Below are positions 25,580 to 34,722 of a stretch of 64,000 nucleotides of DNA, one piece after another. Under the pieces are notes generated by a model. That model saw nothing but the letters and a program-made list of their open reading frames with translations. It ran no database searches and had not been told where the DNA came from. The first letter of the stretch is position 1. Each line of letters starts with the position of its first letter. Source of the stretch: Gammaproteobacteria bacterium (GTDB lineage: Bacteria; Pseudomonadota; Gammaproteobacteria; Steroidobacterales; GCA-2729495); NCBI GenBank assembly GCA_030426355.1, contig JAUHYQ010000002.1, positions 554,329 to 618,328 on the forward strand, in the 5' to 3' direction. The translations under genes were made by a program, and so were the position numbers.

Positions 25580-26886
25580 GTGCGGATTCCGCCGGTATCT
25601 GCTTGCAGTGATTCCAGTGCGTTTCTTGCCAGTTCGGCGATGATGGGGACAGAAATATCTGTCAGTAACTCGGCCGCAAATGCGGTGATCAGCATATTGC
25701 GTGCAGTGGGCTTATCGACACCACGGCTCAGCAGGTAAAAGAGTGATGTGGCATCCAGTTGACCGGTGGTCGAGCCGTGTGCGCACTTTACATCGTCGGC
25801 ATAAATTTCCAGCTCTGGTTTGGTATTGATTTCCGCGCCTTTGCTTAGCAGCAGATTGCGGTTCGTTAATTCCGCGGCCGTTTTCTGTGCATCCTGACCG
25901 ACGTAAATACGGCCGTTAAACACCCCTCGAGCGCGGCCAGCCAGAATGCCCCGGTAGCGCTCGCGGCTGGTTGTATCCGGTGCCTCATGGCGAACGTCGA
26001 GGCGTGCTTCGACGTGGCGCGTGCCATCGGCCATGAATAACCCGCGCGATTCGGCGTGTGCGCCCCGGCCCTTCAACGCCAGCTTGAGTTCATTGCGCGC
26101 CAAGGCACCGCCGTAGTCAACGTGGGTAGTGCGTATGCGGGCATTATTTTCGGCTGCGATGTACTGCACCGCGGTGTGCCATGTCTCAGCGTGTTCAGCT
26201 TGCAGCTTGTAATAATCGAGGCTGGAATCAGCAGCACAGTGCAGTTCCGCCACCGGGTTGACGAAGACCGGATGGGCGCTGCAAAAATGCTCTACCACAG
26301 TGGCCTTTGACCCTTGTCCAAGGCTGACCAGCAGGCGCGGTTGAGCTGCCGCGTTTGCCTGGCTGCTCCGGTAGGTGATGCACACCGGGCGGGCCAGCGT
26401 TGTTCCATCGGCGATTACCAGTGCGACGCCGTTTCCGGCAAAGGCTGTGTTGAGCGCGACCAAGGCTGAATCATGCGTGCGTGCCAGACGGCCGAACAGG
26501 CTTTGCAGTGTCGCCGGCTCTGCTTCGGCGAGATCCGCAAGGCTGGTTAGTTTTACGTTGTCTGGCAGGCCTTTCTGATCCGACCGCTCGGGGCTGAACA
26601 CGCCGTCAACAAACGTCAAATGAATGGCATCCGGAAGATCCAGCGCGGCTGATCCGTCCGGTTCGGCAGGCGCTTTGTACTGCAGGTAATCCGTCAGCTC
26701 GTCCGCCAGCCTTTTAATGTTGGTGTATTTCCAGCTTTCATTGCGGGTGCCGGGCAGGCCGGCGTGCAGAAACTCGTCAAGCGCTGCGCTGCGCAAACCA
26801 CCGAGCACGCCGTTGCTCAGCCCGGCCGACTGCCAGACGGCGCGAATATCGTCCGCGGGGAGTTGAATAGAGTGTTGCGCCGCCAT
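25576..26886 (-). CDS. sufD: Fe-S cluster assembly protein SufD
   Basis: SufD forms the SufBC2D scaffold with SufB and SufC. The 436-residue protein carries the family's right-handed beta-helix core and the C-terminal region with ELEIYADDVKCAHGSTTGQLD, which holds the His contributing to cluster formation (H360 in E. coli SufD). The N-terminal helical portion is divergent, as usual. It lies 8 nt after sufC. Confidence 0.95.
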   Translation of the reverse strand: MAAQHSIQLPADDIRAVWQSAGLSNGVLGGLRSAALDEFLHAGLPGTRNESWKYTNIKRLADELTDYLQYKAPAEPDGSAALDLPDAIHLTFVDGVFSPERSDQKGLPDNVKLTSLADLAEAEPATLQSLFGRLARTHDSALVALNTAFAGNGVALVIADGTTLARPVCITYRSSQANAAAQPRLLVSLGQGSKATVVEHFCSAHPVFVNPVAELHCAADSSLDYYKLQAEHAETWHTAVQYIAAENNARIRTTHVDYGGALARNELKLALKGRGAHAESRGLFMADGTRHVEARLDVRHEAPDTTSRERYRGILAGRARGVFNGRIYVGQDAQKTAAELTNRNLLLSKGAEINTKPELEIYADDVKCAHGSTTGQLDATSLFYLLSRGVDKPTARNMLITAFAAELLTDISVPIIAELARNALESLQADTGGIRT

Positions 26887-26894
26887 GACGATTT

Positions 26895-27647
26895 CTAACC
26901 TGCAGCGGCGAGCACGCCGTCGTAGCCGTTTGCTTCCAGTTCCAGCGCCAGTTCATGCGTGCCGGAACGCACAATACGGCCGTTCGCCAGCACGTGCACA
27001 TAGTCGGGCTTAATGTAATCCAGTAAACGCTGGTAGTGAGTGATCAGCAGAAAAGCGCGTTCGCCATCACGTTGCGCGTTGACGCCGTTTGCAACGACCT
27101 TGAGGGCATCAATATCGAGGCCTGAATCGGTTTCGTCCAGTATAGCCAGATCAGGTTCGAGGACGGCCATCTGAAATATTTCGTTGCGTTTTTTCTCGCC
27201 ACCGGAAAACCCTTCGTTAACGCCCCGCGACAGAAAGCTCTGATCGAGTTGCATCAGTTTGGCTTTTTCGCGCACGAAGCGCATGAATTCAACCGAATCA
27301 ATCTCGGCAAGACCCTTGGCTTTACGACGCGCATTCAGTGCCGCTTTCAGCATATATACATTGCTGACGCCGGGAATTTCTACCGGGTACTGGAAGCCAA
27401 GAAATAAGCCCGCGCGCGCGCGTTCGTCGGCTTCCAGTGCCAACAGGTCGGCCCCTTTGTAGGTAACCGTGCCGGCGGTAACCTCATAATCGGATTTGCC
27501 TGCAAGCGTTTGAGCCAGCGTGCTCTTGCCAGAACCGTTTGGCCCCATAATGGCATGCACTTCGCCCGGGCCTATTTGCAGATTCAGCCCTTTGATGATT
27601 TCGGTGCCGTTGACCGACGCATGTAGATTACTAATATCAATTATCAT
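26895..27647 (-). CDS. sufC: Fe-S cluster assembly ATPase SufC
   Basis: An ABC-type ATPase of 250 residues without membrane segments, energising the SufBCD scaffold. Walker A GPNGSGKST is at about 35, the signature is NEGFSGGEKKRNEIFQM, and Walker B is LAILDETDSGLDIDAL with the SufC-specific DSGLD sequence. It lies 6 nt after sufB. Size and motifs are all standard. Confidence 0.97.
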   Translation of the reverse strand: MIIDISNLHASVNGTEIIKGLNLQIGPGEVHAIMGPNGSGKSTLAQTLAGKSDYEVTAGTVTYKGADLLALEADERARAGLFLGFQYPVEIPGVSNVYMLKAALNARRKAKGLAEIDSVEFMRFVREKAKLMQLDQSFLSRGVNEGFSGGEKKRNEIFQMAVLEPDLAILDETDSGLDIDALKVVANGVNAQRDGERAFLLITHYQRLLDYIKPDYVHVLANGRIVRSGTHELALELEANGYDGVLAAAG

Positions 27648-27653
27648 CGCTTC

Positions 27654-29102
27654 TTATCCGACCGCGCCTTCAAGGCTGACGTTCATCAGGTTTTGAGCTT
27701 CCACGGCAAATTCCATGGGCAGCTCGCGAAACACTTCCTTACAAAATCCGTTAACGATCATGTTCACTGCGTCCTCTTCTGAAAGTCCCCGTTGCCGGCA
27801 ATAAAACAGCTGGTCGTCAGCGATCTTTGACGTGGTGGCTTCATGCTCAACGATGGCCGAAGGGTTTTTGATCTCCATATACGGAAAGGTGTGGGCACCG
27901 CATTGGTTGCCCATCAGCAAAGAATCGCACTGCGTGTAATTGCGGGCGTTTTCCGCTGTGGGCATCATCTTGACCAGTCCACGGTAGGCATTTTGTGCTT
28001 GCCCAGCCGAAATGCCCTTAGAAATGATGGTGCTGCGTGTACCCGGGCCTATATGAATCATTTTGGTGCCGGTATCGGCCTGCTGATAATTGTTGGTTAC
28101 CGCTACCGAATAGAATTCGCCCACTGATTGGGCGCCACGCAGAATACAGCTCGGGTACTTCCAGGTAATGGCTGAACCCGCTTCTACCTGTGTCCAAGAG
28201 ATTTTCGAACGATCACCTCGGCAATCGCCCCGTTTGGTTACAAAGTTGTAGATGCCGCCACGGCCGTTTTCATCACCGGGGTACCAGTTTTGTACGGTGG
28301 AGTATTTGATTTCTGCATCTTTTTCGGCGATCAATTCGACAACCGCCGCGTGCAGCTGGTTTTCGTCACGCTGCGGCGCTGTGCAACCTTCCAGGTAGCT
28401 CACATGGCTGCCTTCATCCGCAATGATCAGCGTGCGTTCGAACTGGCCTGTGTTCGCCGCATTTATGCGGAAGTAGGTCGACAGTTCCATGGGGCAGCGT
28501 ACGCCCTTCGGTACATAGACAAAACTGCCGTCAGTAAAGACAGCTGAATTCAGTGCCGCGAAAAAATTATCCCGCTGTGGAACCACGGTGCCGAGGTAGC
28601 GTTCTATAAGCTCGGGATGTTGCTTAACCGCCTCGGAAAAAGAACAGAAAATTACGCCCGCGTCGGCAAGCTTGTCTTTAAAAGTTGTGGTGACAGAGAC
28701 GCTGTCGAATACCGCATCAACGGCGACTCCTGCCAGCCGGGCACGCTCATGCAGCGGAATGCCGAGTTTGTCGTAGGTCTCGAGTAATTTCGGGTCAACT
28801 TCATCCAGGCTTTTGGGCGCGTTTTCGTCTTTCTTTGGCGCGGAATAATAGGAAATAGCCTGATAATCAATCGGCTCCAGTTTCAATTTCGCCCAGTTTG
28901 GTGCCTGCATGTCTTGCCACAGTCGATAGGCTTTCAGGCGCCAGTCCAGCATAAACTGCGGCTCGCCTTTAACTTGCGAAATATGGCGAATCACGTCTTC
29001 GTCGATACCGGGCGGCAGCGTATCGGACTCAATGTCGGTGACGAAGCCATGCCGGTATTTGCGCTCGACCAGGTCTTTGACGTCTTGCTGTTTGCTTGCC
29101 AT
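27654..29102 (-). CDS. sufB: Fe-S cluster assembly protein SufB
   Basis: The 482-residue scaffold subunit on which nascent clusters form. Diagnostic parts are [37 protein letters not shown] and the C-terminal [17 protein letters not shown] region that carries the conserved active-site Cys (E. coli C405 equivalent). It starts 2 nt after the Rrf2 regulator. No A-type carrier (SufA) is encoded in this operon. Confidence 0.97.
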   Translation of the reverse strand: MASKQQDVKDLVERKYRHGFVTDIESDTLPPGIDEDVIRHISQVKGEPQFMLDWRLKAYRLWQDMQAPNWAKLKLEPIDYQAISYYSAPKKDENAPKSLDEVDPKLLETYDKLGIPLHERARLAGVAVDAVFDSVSVTTTFKDKLADAGVIFCSFSEAVKQHPELIERYLGTVVPQRDNFFAALNSAVFTDGSFVYVPKGVRCPMELSTYFRINAANTGQFERTLIIADEGSHVSYLEGCTAPQRDENQLHAAVVELIAEKDAEIKYSTVQNWYPGDENGRGGIYNFVTKRGDCRGDRSKISWTQVEAGSAITWKYPSCILRGAQSVGEFYSVAVTNNYQQADTGTKMIHIGPGTRSTIISKGISAGQAQNAYRGLVKMMPTAENARNYTQCDSLLMGNQCGAHTFPYMEIKNPSAIVEHEATTSKIADDQLFYCRQRGLSEEDAVNMIVNGFCKEVFRELPMEFAVEAQNLMNVSLEGAVG

Positions 29103-29104
29103 AA

Positions 29105-29575
29105 CTATTTCCCCAAGCGGCTTGCGTGGCCGCTTTCTCTCAGGATGGTGTAACGCAGGGGAAACTCCGCCGGCGGGTTATGCAGATCCGAGAGCCTGAT
29201 TTCTGTCATGGCTGCGCGGATGGCGCGACTGATTTTCTGCCACGCCCCGCCAACCTGGCAATTGGACTCGAGTTCGCAATGGCTGTCATCGTGACTGCAT
29301 TCCGTAATTGCCAGCGGGCCTTCAAGTACGTCCAGTATTTCCGCCGCGCTGATTGTTTCGGGCGGACGTGCAAGTCGGTAGCCGCCCTCGGCACCGCGGG
29401 ACGAAATTACCAGTTCACCGCGGGCCAGTGTTTTTAAAATTTTCTGCACCGTGGGCAGGGCCAGGCCGGTGCCGGCCGCCAGCTCGGAGGCCGGGCAGGG
29501 CTTGTCTTGCTGGTAACCGGCCAGATGCACCAGTATCAGGGTGCCGTAGTCGGTCAGTTTGCTTATGCGCAGCAC
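29105..29575 (-). CDS. Rrf2-family SUF regulator (IscR-like)
   Basis: A 156-residue Rrf2 repressor, first gene of the suf operon. The winged-helix DNA-binding domain is at 1-85 ([24 protein letters not shown]). Three cysteines in [16 protein letters not shown] are spaced as Fe-S ligands of IscR-type sensors. It matches the SUF-system regulator subgroup of Rrf2 proteins. An IscR-type palindrome lies over the promoter 46 nt upstream, so it probably senses cluster status and represses its own operon. The lineage symbol (iscR or sufR) is ambiguous, so I leave it empty. Confidence 0.93.
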   Translation of the reverse strand: MLRISKLTDYGTLILVHLAGYQQDKPCPASELAAGTGLALPTVQKILKTLARGELVISSRGAEGGYRLARPPETISAAEILDVLEGPLAITECSHDDSHCELESNCQVGGAWQKISRAIRAAMTEIRLSDLHNPPAEFPLRYTILRESGHASRLGK

Positions 29576-29616
29576 GGTTTGGCCTGTGTTTGAGTTGCTA
29601 AACGGTTGTCGATCGA

Positions 29617-29652
29617 ATAGGACTATTTTAGTCCGATATCTTCGGAAAGCAA
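29617..29652 (-). promoter_or_regulatory. suf operon promoter with IscR-type operator
   Basis: Read on the minus strand, TTGCTT (29647-29652), a 16-nt spacer and TAAAAT (29625-29630) form a sigma70-like promoter. A palindrome with the core GACTAAAATAGTC (29621-29633) sits over the -10. The core and its ATA flank resemble the E. coli type 1 IscR site (ATASYYGACTRWWWYAGTCRRSTAT). The operator is upstream of the Rrf2 gene itself, as expected for autorepression by a holo (cluster-bound) regulator. Confidence 0.75.
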
Positions 29653-29763
29653 GGGGGAGGCTGGGTTTCCACTATTTGCTAGACTGAGCGCCCTGTATAG
29701 TGGCAGCGCAGTGCAACAAGCCGCAATCGGCGTTGTCTTAACCCTCGAACCATGGAAACTACT

Positions 29764-30402
29764 ATGCGCACATTAAACATTGTTGTCGTTTTATTTGGCG
29801 TTATTGCGTTCGGGGGTAGCGTGGCGGCCGAAACCGGCTCGGAGACGCCCACCGCAGTTATCGAAACGCGCGCCACGGCGCTGGCCGAAAAGTTGCAGGG
29901 TCGTCAGGACTATTTTTCCGAACACCAAAACGAACTGTACGCGTTGGTCAGCGATATTCTGTTGCCGGGTTTCGACGTGACTTATGCCAGCAAACTGGTC
30001 TTGGGCCGCACGCATTGGACCGATGCCACTGAGGAGCAGCGCGATGCCTTTATCGATGCCTTCTACGGTTTTCTGGTGCGTACCTATTCAAAAGGATTGA
30101 TTGGCTTTGATCAAAGCGCGATGGTGGTGGATCCGGCTGCAACGTTCTCCAAAGAGGGTGATAAAGCGCTGGTGCGCACGACTGTTGCATTGGAAAACGG
30201 CGACAGCGTTAAGATCAATTATGCGCTGCGCAATAGCGGCGAGGGTGGCTGGAAAATGTATGACGTACGCATAGACGGCGTTTCATACATCCAGAACTAC
30301 CGCAGCCAGTTCGATGCCGAGATTAGCGCGCGAGGTATCGAAGCCGTAATCGAGCGCCTGCAAAATGATGCCCTGGCGACAACTGAAACCGGGGCCACCT
30401 GA
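29764..30402 (+). CDS. mlaC: Phospholipid-shuttle protein MlaC/Ttg2D
   Basis: A periplasmic MlaC-family protein of about 212 residues with a signal peptide (MRTLNIVVVLFGVIAFGG, cleavage about residue 22). MlaC ferries phospholipids between the outer-membrane MlaA complex and inner-membrane MlaFEDB. Features: LPGFDVTYASKLVLG, AFYGFLVRTYSKGL and WKMYDVRIDGVS. I prefer ATG 29764, with GGAAAC upstream, over the in-frame ATG at 29752. It converges with mlaA; the mlaFEDB genes are not in the window, so it is detached from the usual operon. Confidence 0.88.
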   Translation: MRTLNIVVVLFGVIAFGGSVAAETGSETPTAVIETRATALAEKLQGRQDYFSEHQNELYALVSDILLPGFDVTYASKLVLGRTHWTDATEEQRDAFIDAFYGFLVRTYSKGLIGFDQSAMVVDPAATFSKEGDKALVRTTVALENGDSVKINYALRNSGEGGWKMYDVRIDGVSYIQNYRSQFDAEISARGIEAVIERLQNDALATTETGAT

Positions 30403-30434
30403 CACGGCGCAGACCGGGTCGTTAAGATGCCAAG

Positions 30435-31169
30435 TTAAAAGTCTTCGAAATCCTCTTCGAAGATGGCGTCTTCCGCAGACTTATCGTTGATCAGATAGTC
30501 GCGATTCTGCAGGTAGGCGTCGCGCATAAACAGGTACGGGTCGAACGCGTCACGCACCGCTTCATCGGGCCCTATCAGGGCAGCTCGCGATTCAATAAAC
30601 CATGCGATGACCAGCTTGCTGCGAATGCTGGAATCGTTCAGTTGCAGTACCGGGTTGACCTGAGTGTTTGCCAGGATGCCAATGCCGCTGCGCACAGTTG
30701 CCGGGCCCAGTATCGGGATGACGATATACGGCCCTTGACCGATGCCCCAGCGCGCAAAGGTCTGGCCAAAGTCCTCATCGTGTTCAGGCAAGTTCATCTT
30801 GCTAGCCGGGTCAAAAAAACCGAACAGCCCGACGGTGCTGTTTACTACAAAGCGCCCGGTGTCGGACGCGCCCTGCTTGAACTTTCCCTGCAGAAAGCTG
30901 TTAACAATCGTGACGGGGTACGTCCAGTTGTTAAAGAAATTGCCTATACCCGTGCGCACCGGCTTCGGCACAACCACGTTGTAGCCTTTAGCGACCGGGC
31001 GGAATACGTAACGGTCTGCTGTGTCGTTGAAAGCATAGATAACCCGATTTACGGGTTCGAGCGGATCCGGGTTACTTTCTTCGGGCGCATCATCGGCCCT
31101 GCCAATTCCGGGAATTAGCAGCAGGCAGCACAACAGGCTGGCAGAAAGTTTTTTAGGGCTGCTGTGCAT
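30435..31169 (-). CDS. mlaA: MlaA/VacJ-family outer-membrane phospholipid protein, apparently not a lipoprotein
   Basis: A 244-residue MlaA homologue. Core motifs are DPLEPVNRVIYAFNDTAD, the NFFNNWTYP stretch, GRFVVNSTVGLFGFFDPAS and GPYIVIPILGP. MlaA removes misplaced phospholipids from the outer leaflet and passes them to MlaC. E. coli MlaA is a lipoprotein; here the signal peptide ends in IPGIGRADDAP with no Cys at the processing site. The two cysteines at about 14-15 are too close to the N-terminus for a normal lipobox. A soluble or differently anchored form is possible. It ends in an acidic tail (EDAIFEEDFEDF). Confidence 0.88.
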   Translation of the reverse strand: MHSSPKKLSASLLCCLLLIPGIGRADDAPEESNPDPLEPVNRVIYAFNDTADRYVFRPVAKGYNVVVPKPVRTGIGNFFNNWTYPVTIVNSFLQGKFKQGASDTGRFVVNSTVGLFGFFDPASKMNLPEHDEDFGQTFARWGIGQGPYIVIPILGPATVRSGIGILANTQVNPVLQLNDSSIRSKLVIAWFIESRAALIGPDEAVRDAFDPYLFMRDAYLQNRDYLINDKSAEDAIFEEDFEDF

Positions 31170-31192
31170 GCGCGTATTCGATGCGGTTGCTC

Positions 31193-32692
31193 TTAACGGT
31201 TATCTTCGCGCTCCTGCTTGCGCGTCGGCAGGTATTCCTGAAATTGTTTCAAGCGAGCCTCAAAGCGCGCTTGTTGCACACTATCCAGTTCAGGCGTTCG
31301 CAATGCAAGCACCAGCTGATCTATGGCGAGTTTAAGATTGCCGCTCATGGCCTGATACTCCGCCATGTAATAGTGAGTATTCGCAACGTCCCCCGCAGCG
31401 CTTGCGGCAAGAGCGATCAGGCGCACCTGCTCCAGTGTAGGCGGTACCTGATTCAGGAGGTCGAGCAGAATGTCATGGGCTTTCTGAGGTTGTTCGTACC
31501 GCAGCAAAGCCTCGGCATAGCGCACTGTCAGTGGGATATTCCGCGGAAACAAATCAATGGCCTGCTCGTAAGTGGCTAGAGCGGCCTCGCGCTTATTGAG
31601 CATGATCTGCGTGTCAGCGAGCGCGGAACGCAGCGGAATAACACCTTCGTATTCCTTTTTTAAATCAGTAAAAAGCTTTTCAGCTTTAGCGTATTGACCC
31701 AGTTGGGTTAGTGTCAGCGCTTCGCCATAGCGAAATTCGAGGTTATCCGACTGGCCAGGTTTGAGCTGCTCTTTCGTAAAATATTCGAGCGCCACCTCGG
31801 GGCGACTGCTGGTTAGCAGCCGTGCGCGCGCGCGAGCCAAATAGAAGTCATCCGATTCGACCGGTTCCTCAACAATGTGATCGCGCGCCCGTGCTCGTGT
31901 TTCTGCCATGCGGTCAGCCGAGACCGGGTGAGTGCGCAGAAAGGTTGGCGCATCACGCGAGAGAGAGCTGGTCTTTCGCGACATGGTCTCAAAGAAGTCG
32001 GGCATGCCCATCGGATCAAATCCGGCATTTGCCATGACCGCAACGGCTACCCGGTCAGCTTCGTATTCATTACTGCGTGTGAAGCTGATTTGTTGCTCTA
32101 TGGCCAGGCCCTGGGATATGCCGACCGCTCCCGCGATAACGTCGGCGTCGGCGCCCACAGCAACCCCGGCGAGTATGGCGCCCAGCATGGCTGCAAGCGT
32201 CATGGTGCTGGCGCGTTGATTGGCGTATACGGCGCGTGATATATGCCGTTGAGTGACATGGCTGACTTCGTGCGCCAGCACACCGGCAAGTTCGCTTTCA
32301 TTGGCCGCTGCGAGCAGCAGGCCGCTATGCACGCCAATGTATCCGCCGGGCAGGGCAAAGGCGTTGATAACCGGATTGTCCACCATGAAGAACTGGAATT
32401 GCTGGCCGCGTTTAATGTCCGCGTGCGCGACCAGGCGCATACCAACGTCTTGTATGTACTCCTGCAATTCCGGGTCGGTAATCACGGATTCGGTCGCCAG
32501 CAGGTTGGCATAAACCTGCCGACCTAATTGCGCTTCTGTCTGAATCGATAGCAGGCCGTCAGCCGGGCTGCCCATGTCGGGCAAGTTGACATCCTGAGCG
32601 GCGGCGACACCCGCACCTATGGTGAGCGTCAGCGACAACACCATCATTGACAGGCGATCGCACAGGTGACCCCTCACAAACGCTGGCCTCAT
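31193..32692 (-). CDS. bepA: Periplasmic M48 metalloprotease with TPR domain (BepA-like)
   Basis: A 499-residue exported zinc protease. The signal peptide (about 1-32, ending AAAQDVN) is followed by an M48 domain with HEVSH in LAGVLAHEVSHVTQRH and the downstream Glu ligand in SNEYEADRVAV. A C-terminal half has several TPR repeats. BepA degrades or assists assembly of outer-membrane proteins such as LptD. I start at ATG 32692, which overlaps the bcp stop (ATGA); the in-frame ATG at 32752 lies inside bcp. gcvR-bcp-bepA is conserved in gammaproteobacteria. Confidence 0.92.
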   Translation of the reverse strand: MRPAFVRGHLCDRLSMMVLSLTLTIGAGVAAAQDVNLPDMGSPADGLLSIQTEAQLGRQVYANLLATESVITDPELQEYIQDVGMRLVAHADIKRGQQFQFFMVDNPVINAFALPGGYIGVHSGLLLAAANESELAGVLAHEVSHVTQRHISRAVYANQRASTMTLAAMLGAILAGVAVGADADVIAGAVGISQGLAIEQQISFTRSNEYEADRVAVAVMANAGFDPMGMPDFFETMSRKTSSLSRDAPTFLRTHPVSADRMAETRARARDHIVEEPVESDDFYLARARARLLTSSRPEVALEYFTKEQLKPGQSDNLEFRYGEALTLTQLGQYAKAEKLFTDLKKEYEGVIPLRSALADTQIMLNKREAALATYEQAIDLFPRNIPLTVRYAEALLRYEQPQKAHDILLDLLNQVPPTLEQVRLIALAASAAGDVANTHYYMAEYQAMSGNLKLAIDQLVLALRTPELDSVQQARFEARLKQFQEYLPTRKQEREDNR

Positions 32693-33156
32693 AGTTCCTT
32701 GGCGGCTGCCAGAACATCGTCGACGTGCCCTTTCACTTTGACCTTGCGCCATTCACGCCGCAATTTGCCTTGCTCATCGATGAGAAAGGTGCTCCGCTCA
32801 ATCCCCATATATTTGCGCCCATACATACTTTTCTCCTTGATGACATCAAAAATCTTGCATGCTTGCTCTGACTCATCAGACAGTAAATCGAAGGGGAAGT
32901 TGTACTTGGCTTTGAATTTTTCGTGTGATGCGACGCTATCCTTTGAAACCCCCAGAATAACGGTATTCAGGCGCTTGAATTTGGCATGATTGGCAGCGAA
33001 ATCCTGCCCTTCGGTAGTGCAGCCCGGCGTGCTGTCCTTAGGGTAAAAATAGATAACCAGCTTTTTCCCGCGCAATGATTTCAGGTCAATAACCTGCTCC
33101 CCCGTAGCGGGTAACTTGAGCGCCGGTACGACCCGGTCGATTTGTGCTGTATTCAT
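32689..33156 (-). CDS. bcp: Thiol peroxidase Bcp (peroxiredoxin Q)
   Basis: A 155-residue thioredoxin-fold peroxiredoxin that reduces hydrogen and organic peroxides. The peroxidatic Cys lies in FYPKDSTPGCTTEGQDF (about 46). E. coli Bcp has its resolving Cys five residues on; here that position is not Cys, and the only other cysteine is in DESEQACKIF (about 99), so it would use a different resolving partner or a one-Cys mechanism. Overlaps bepA by 4 nt. Confidence 0.93.
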   Translation of the reverse strand: MNTAQIDRVVPALKLPATGEQVIDLKSLRGKKLVIYFYPKDSTPGCTTEGQDFAANHAKFKRLNTVILGVSKDSVASHEKFKAKYNFPFDLLSDESEQACKIFDVIKEKSMYGRKYMGIERSTFLIDEQGKLRREWRKVKVKGHVDDVLAAAKEL

Positions 33157-33186
33157 ATTGATCCTCCGCGCGACCGGATTCGGTCA

Positions 33187-33717
33187 TTAACGTTGCATGG
33201 GCTCGATGATTGCATCGAGATTCTGTTCTTCGCAGTATTCATGAAATTCCTCCCGCAGCGTCGCCAGGTGCGTACTGGCGGGAACATTGATGGCTACTTG
33301 CACTGCGAACATGGTGGCACCGGTATGTGCCGCGTTGTATTGGCGGGTGCTCAGATCGGCGATTTCAATATTCCGCGCCGCAAAAAAACCGGCCAGACCA
33401 GCGACGATGCCCTCCTGATCCATGGCGACAATATCGACCGTATACGGTGCTGCCGGTTCCTGCGCCAAACGTTCCTCAGTGTTTCGAAAGCTGATGGTCA
33501 GCGCCGAGGTTTCCGCCAGTGTCGTCAGGGCCTCTTGAACCTTTTTTATGGCATGCCAGTTTGCGGACACCAGCGTGACCATGGCGAACTCCCGGCCCAA
33601 TGTGGTCATGCGGCTTTGCTTGATACTGCCGCCAGCTGCGCTGATGGCTTTCGTGACGTCTCGAACCAATCCGGTACGGTCGGCACCGATAACAGTTACG
33701 GCTAGAAGTTTTTCCAT
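33187..33717 (-). CDS. gcvR: Glycine cleavage system transcriptional repressor GcvR (ACT-domain protein)
   Basis: A 176-residue protein with two ACT domains (about 1-80 and 90-170; AVTVIGADRTGLVRDV and VDIVAMDQEGIVAGLA). In E. coli GcvR binds GcvA and blocks activation of the glycine cleavage operon when glycine is low. It lies between bcp and the divergent dapA, as in E. coli. I use ATG 33717; longer in-frame starts overlap the dapA promoter region and add non-ACT sequence. No GcvA is seen here. Confidence 0.9.
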   Translation of the reverse strand: MEKLLAVTVIGADRTGLVRDVTKAISAAGGSIKQSRMTTLGREFAMVTLVSANWHAIKKVQEALTTLAETSALTISFRNTEERLAQEPAAPYTVDIVAMDQEGIVAGLAGFFAARNIEIADLSTRQYNAAHTGATMFAVQVAINVPASTHLATLREEFHEYCEEQNLDAIIEPMQR

Positions 33718-33843
33718 GATTCTCAGTATTCGGGGACAGCGGCTCAGTTTACTGCTAAATCCCGGTGCTTCAAGCGAAGTCGGCCGCTTGCTTGCTGTCC
33801 GGAGCGCACGTACCATCGCCGGTCTGCAAGTCAGGGTAAGTCC

Positions 33844-34722
33844 ATGTATACAGGAAGTCTGGTCGCAATCGTTACACCCATGTCCCCCTCGGGGGAGGTG
33901 GACTATGCGGCGTTTGCCCGGCTGATCGATTTTCACGTCGCAGCCGGCACCCACGGGCTGGTCGTGGCGGGCACCACCGGTGAGTCGGCCACGCTAACCA
34001 AACCGGAGCACGTTGCCGTTATTAAGGCGGCTGTGGAACAAGTGGCCGGTCGGCTGCCTGTCATCGCAGGTACCGGGTCGAATTCGACCGCCCAGACAGT
34101 CGATCTTTCGGTGGAAGTGGATCGTTTAGCTGTTGACGGATTTCTCGTCGTAACACCCTATTACAACAAGCCAACCCAGGAAGGCTTGTTCAGGCATTTC
34201 TCAACGGTCGCTGATTCGGTGAGTAAACCGGTGATGTTGTACAACGTGCCAGGGCGCACCGCCGTCGATATGATCCCGGAAACGGTCGGCAGGCTGTCTG
34301 GCCACACCAATATTTTTGGCATTAAAGAGGCCACAGGTGATTTGAGCCGCGTGGCTAGCCTGCGGGAGCTGTGCGGAGACGATTTCGCCTTATACAGCGG
34401 CGATGATGCGACGGCGCGCGAGTTTATATTGGCAGGCGGGCAGGGTGTGGTCTCAGTGACATCAAACGTTGCACCCGCTGCGATGGCAGCCATGTGCGAA
34501 GCAGCCATTGCCGGTGATGGGGATCGCGCTGCCGCCCTCGATGCACCGCTTGCAGGCTTGCATAATGACTTGTTCGTTGAGGCGAATCCCATACCGGTCA
34601 AGTGGGCGCTGCATCGCATGGGGCTGATTGAACCCGGTATCCGCTTACCCCTGTTGCCCTTATCAGAGGCGAAAAGGCCGGTCGTCGAGGCGGCCATGGT
34701 GCGCGCGGGGTTGTTGCAATGA
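33844..34722 (+). CDS. dapA: 4-hydroxy-tetrahydrodipicolinate synthase
   Basis: DapA condenses pyruvate and aspartate semialdehyde in the diaminopimelate/lysine pathway. The 292-residue aldolase has GTTGESATL (about 43), the catalytic Tyr in VTPYYNKPTQEG and the Schiff-base Lys in FGIKEATGD (about 161). The size is typical. It is divergent from gcvR and overlaps the small lipoprotein gene by 4 nt. Confidence 0.97.
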   Translation: MYTGSLVAIVTPMSPSGEVDYAAFARLIDFHVAAGTHGLVVAGTTGESATLTKPEHVAVIKAAVEQVAGRLPVIAGTGSNSTAQTVDLSVEVDRLAVDGFLVVTPYYNKPTQEGLFRHFSTVADSVSKPVMLYNVPGRTAVDMIPETVGRLSGHTNIFGIKEATGDLSRVASLRELCGDDFALYSGDDATAREFILAGGQGVVSVTSNVAPAAMAAMCEAAIAGDGDRAAALDAPLAGLHNDLFVEANPIPVKWALHRMGLIEPGIRLPLLPLSEAKRPVVEAAMVRAGLLQ

